Source: Symsagittifera roscoffensis
Taxonomy: Eukaryota > Xenacoelomorpha > Acoela > Convolutidae
Assembly: GCF_963678635.1 (NCBI RefSeq)
Contig: NC_087063.1
Span: forward strand, 74,297,617 to 74,361,616
Direction: 5' to 3'
Length of the DNA stretch: 64,000 nucleotides
Under the pieces are notes generated by a model that searched no databases, was not told the origin of the DNA, and saw only the letters and a list, made by a program, of their open reading frames with translations. Positions 63,397-64,000 of this stretch are shown piece after piece. How positions within the stretch are numbered: position 1 is the first letter of the stretch; the number at the start of each line of letters is the position of its first letter. Position numbers and translations under genes: made by a program.

Positions 63397-64000
63397 ATTT
63401 TGGGATGGTTGAGATGGTCGCGGTTTTTGTGTGCAATATTCTTGTGTATATGGTGCAAAATGTCTGGTTGATGATAATCATCATCATCAGATGATAGGTA
63501 ATTTGTGTAATAAGGTGTTTGTTGTTTTTTCCTATTTTGTTGAAAAAATGGGTAATTTTCACTATGATCTTGTGGAGGGTGTGGATTATCTGGGAAATTT
63601 ACTGAATTGGTCGATGTGTTTGAAAAATTCCAATAATGAGAACATACGTGGTTTAGGTTTTGCATATTTTTTTTGGGGGGGGGGTTGATTTGTTTTTGAC
63701 TGATGTACCTAATTATAGCTGTGTTCTGCAAAAATGTTTCTTGTGAACGTTTTTCGTGTTTTTGACGGTTTTGTCATTGGTCTATATGTCTGATAGTCCA
63801 TATGCGAATATTTTGGAGCAACCGAAGGTTAAACGGTCGATTGTAAGGTTACTTGTGGTAGTGTTGTATTTGTATTTTTCGGTGTTGTGAGGTTTGGACT
63901 CATTGGTGAGATACTTTGTTGTGTAGTTGTTACTGTTGTTTGAACTATTTCTTCATTTATGAAGTGTGATGGTGTTTGAATATCTTGCTGTGTAAGATTT
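63397..64000 (-). pseudogene. gag: Gag N-terminal extension or leader, G3-beta, cut by window edge
   Basis: Frame 63731-63393 (112 codons) encodes a Pro/Asn/His-rich segment with P-F-F-Q-Q-N-R-K-K-Q-Q and S-S-D-D-D-D-Y. It ends where the Gag frame begins and probably belongs to the same protein, one frame off. Further upstream, to the window edge, a Thr/Ser/Gln-rich frame is mostly open (T-T-V-T-T-T-Q-Q-S-I-S-P). A G10 run at 63674-63683 is a likely site of length error. The 5' LTR, if present, lies beyond 64000. Confidence 0.45.

Overview
This window is strongly AT-rich draft sequence from an animal genome, with a 200-base run of N at 8099-8298. It is most likely from an invertebrate. I see no cellular gene, tRNA, rRNA or CRISPR array. 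Almost everything I can explain is decayed mobile DNA, and its nearest recognisable relatives are metazoan Ty3/Gypsy retroelements and Maverick/Polinton DNA transposons. There are no operons or ribosome binding sites, and stops and frameshifts are common in every coding block, so most coding entries are given as pseudogenes.

Layout. (1) 1-8098, plus strand: a Ty3/Gypsy element (here G1) built from two incomplete copies joined head to tail. The first has gag-PR-RT-RNase H-linker but no integrase. The second has gag-PR-linker-integrase but no RT. (2) 8299-10281: weak retroelement remnants and unassigned sequence. (3) 10282-33721: a degenerate Maverick/Polinton about 23.4 kb long, bounded by terminal inverted repeats. 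It carries a capsid-type gene, an integrase, a packaging ATPase and several unnamed Polinton genes on the minus strand, and protein-primed DNA polymerase B on the plus strand at the right end. Its middle has been expanded by tandem duplication of a gene block (units A, B, C), long palindromes, and a minisatellite whose larger repeat unit includes the 3' end of a neighbouring Polinton gene. (4) 33722-34208: a copy of the repeat that opens the window. (5) About 34200-64000, minus strand: a second Ty3/Gypsy family (G3) with gag, protease, integrase, an envelope-like gene and an extra 3' ORF. Two tandem elements (alpha and beta) are fused at 44957/44958, and an exact 8,130-bp tandem duplication lies across them (39779-47908 = 47909-56038).

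How the parts relate. The Polinton set (integrase, polymerase, ATPase, capsid-type protein) is the usual equipment of a self-synthesising, virus-like transposon, but every identifiable gene is damaged. All G3 copies share the same loss of RT and RNase H between the protease linker and the integrase, plus the same frameshift and stops. The lineage was therefore inactive before these copies multiplied, and the present copies look like products of segmental duplication or of mobilisation in trans.

Most promising leads: the uncharacterised Polinton genes (the protein with the D-I-E motif, the KKY/KPPY protein, the 27.2-27.7 kb ORF and the 28.3-29.2 kb ORFs), the palindromes within the Polinton, the envelope-like protein and 3' ORF of G3, and the exact 8,130-bp duplication, which may be biological or an assembly artefact.
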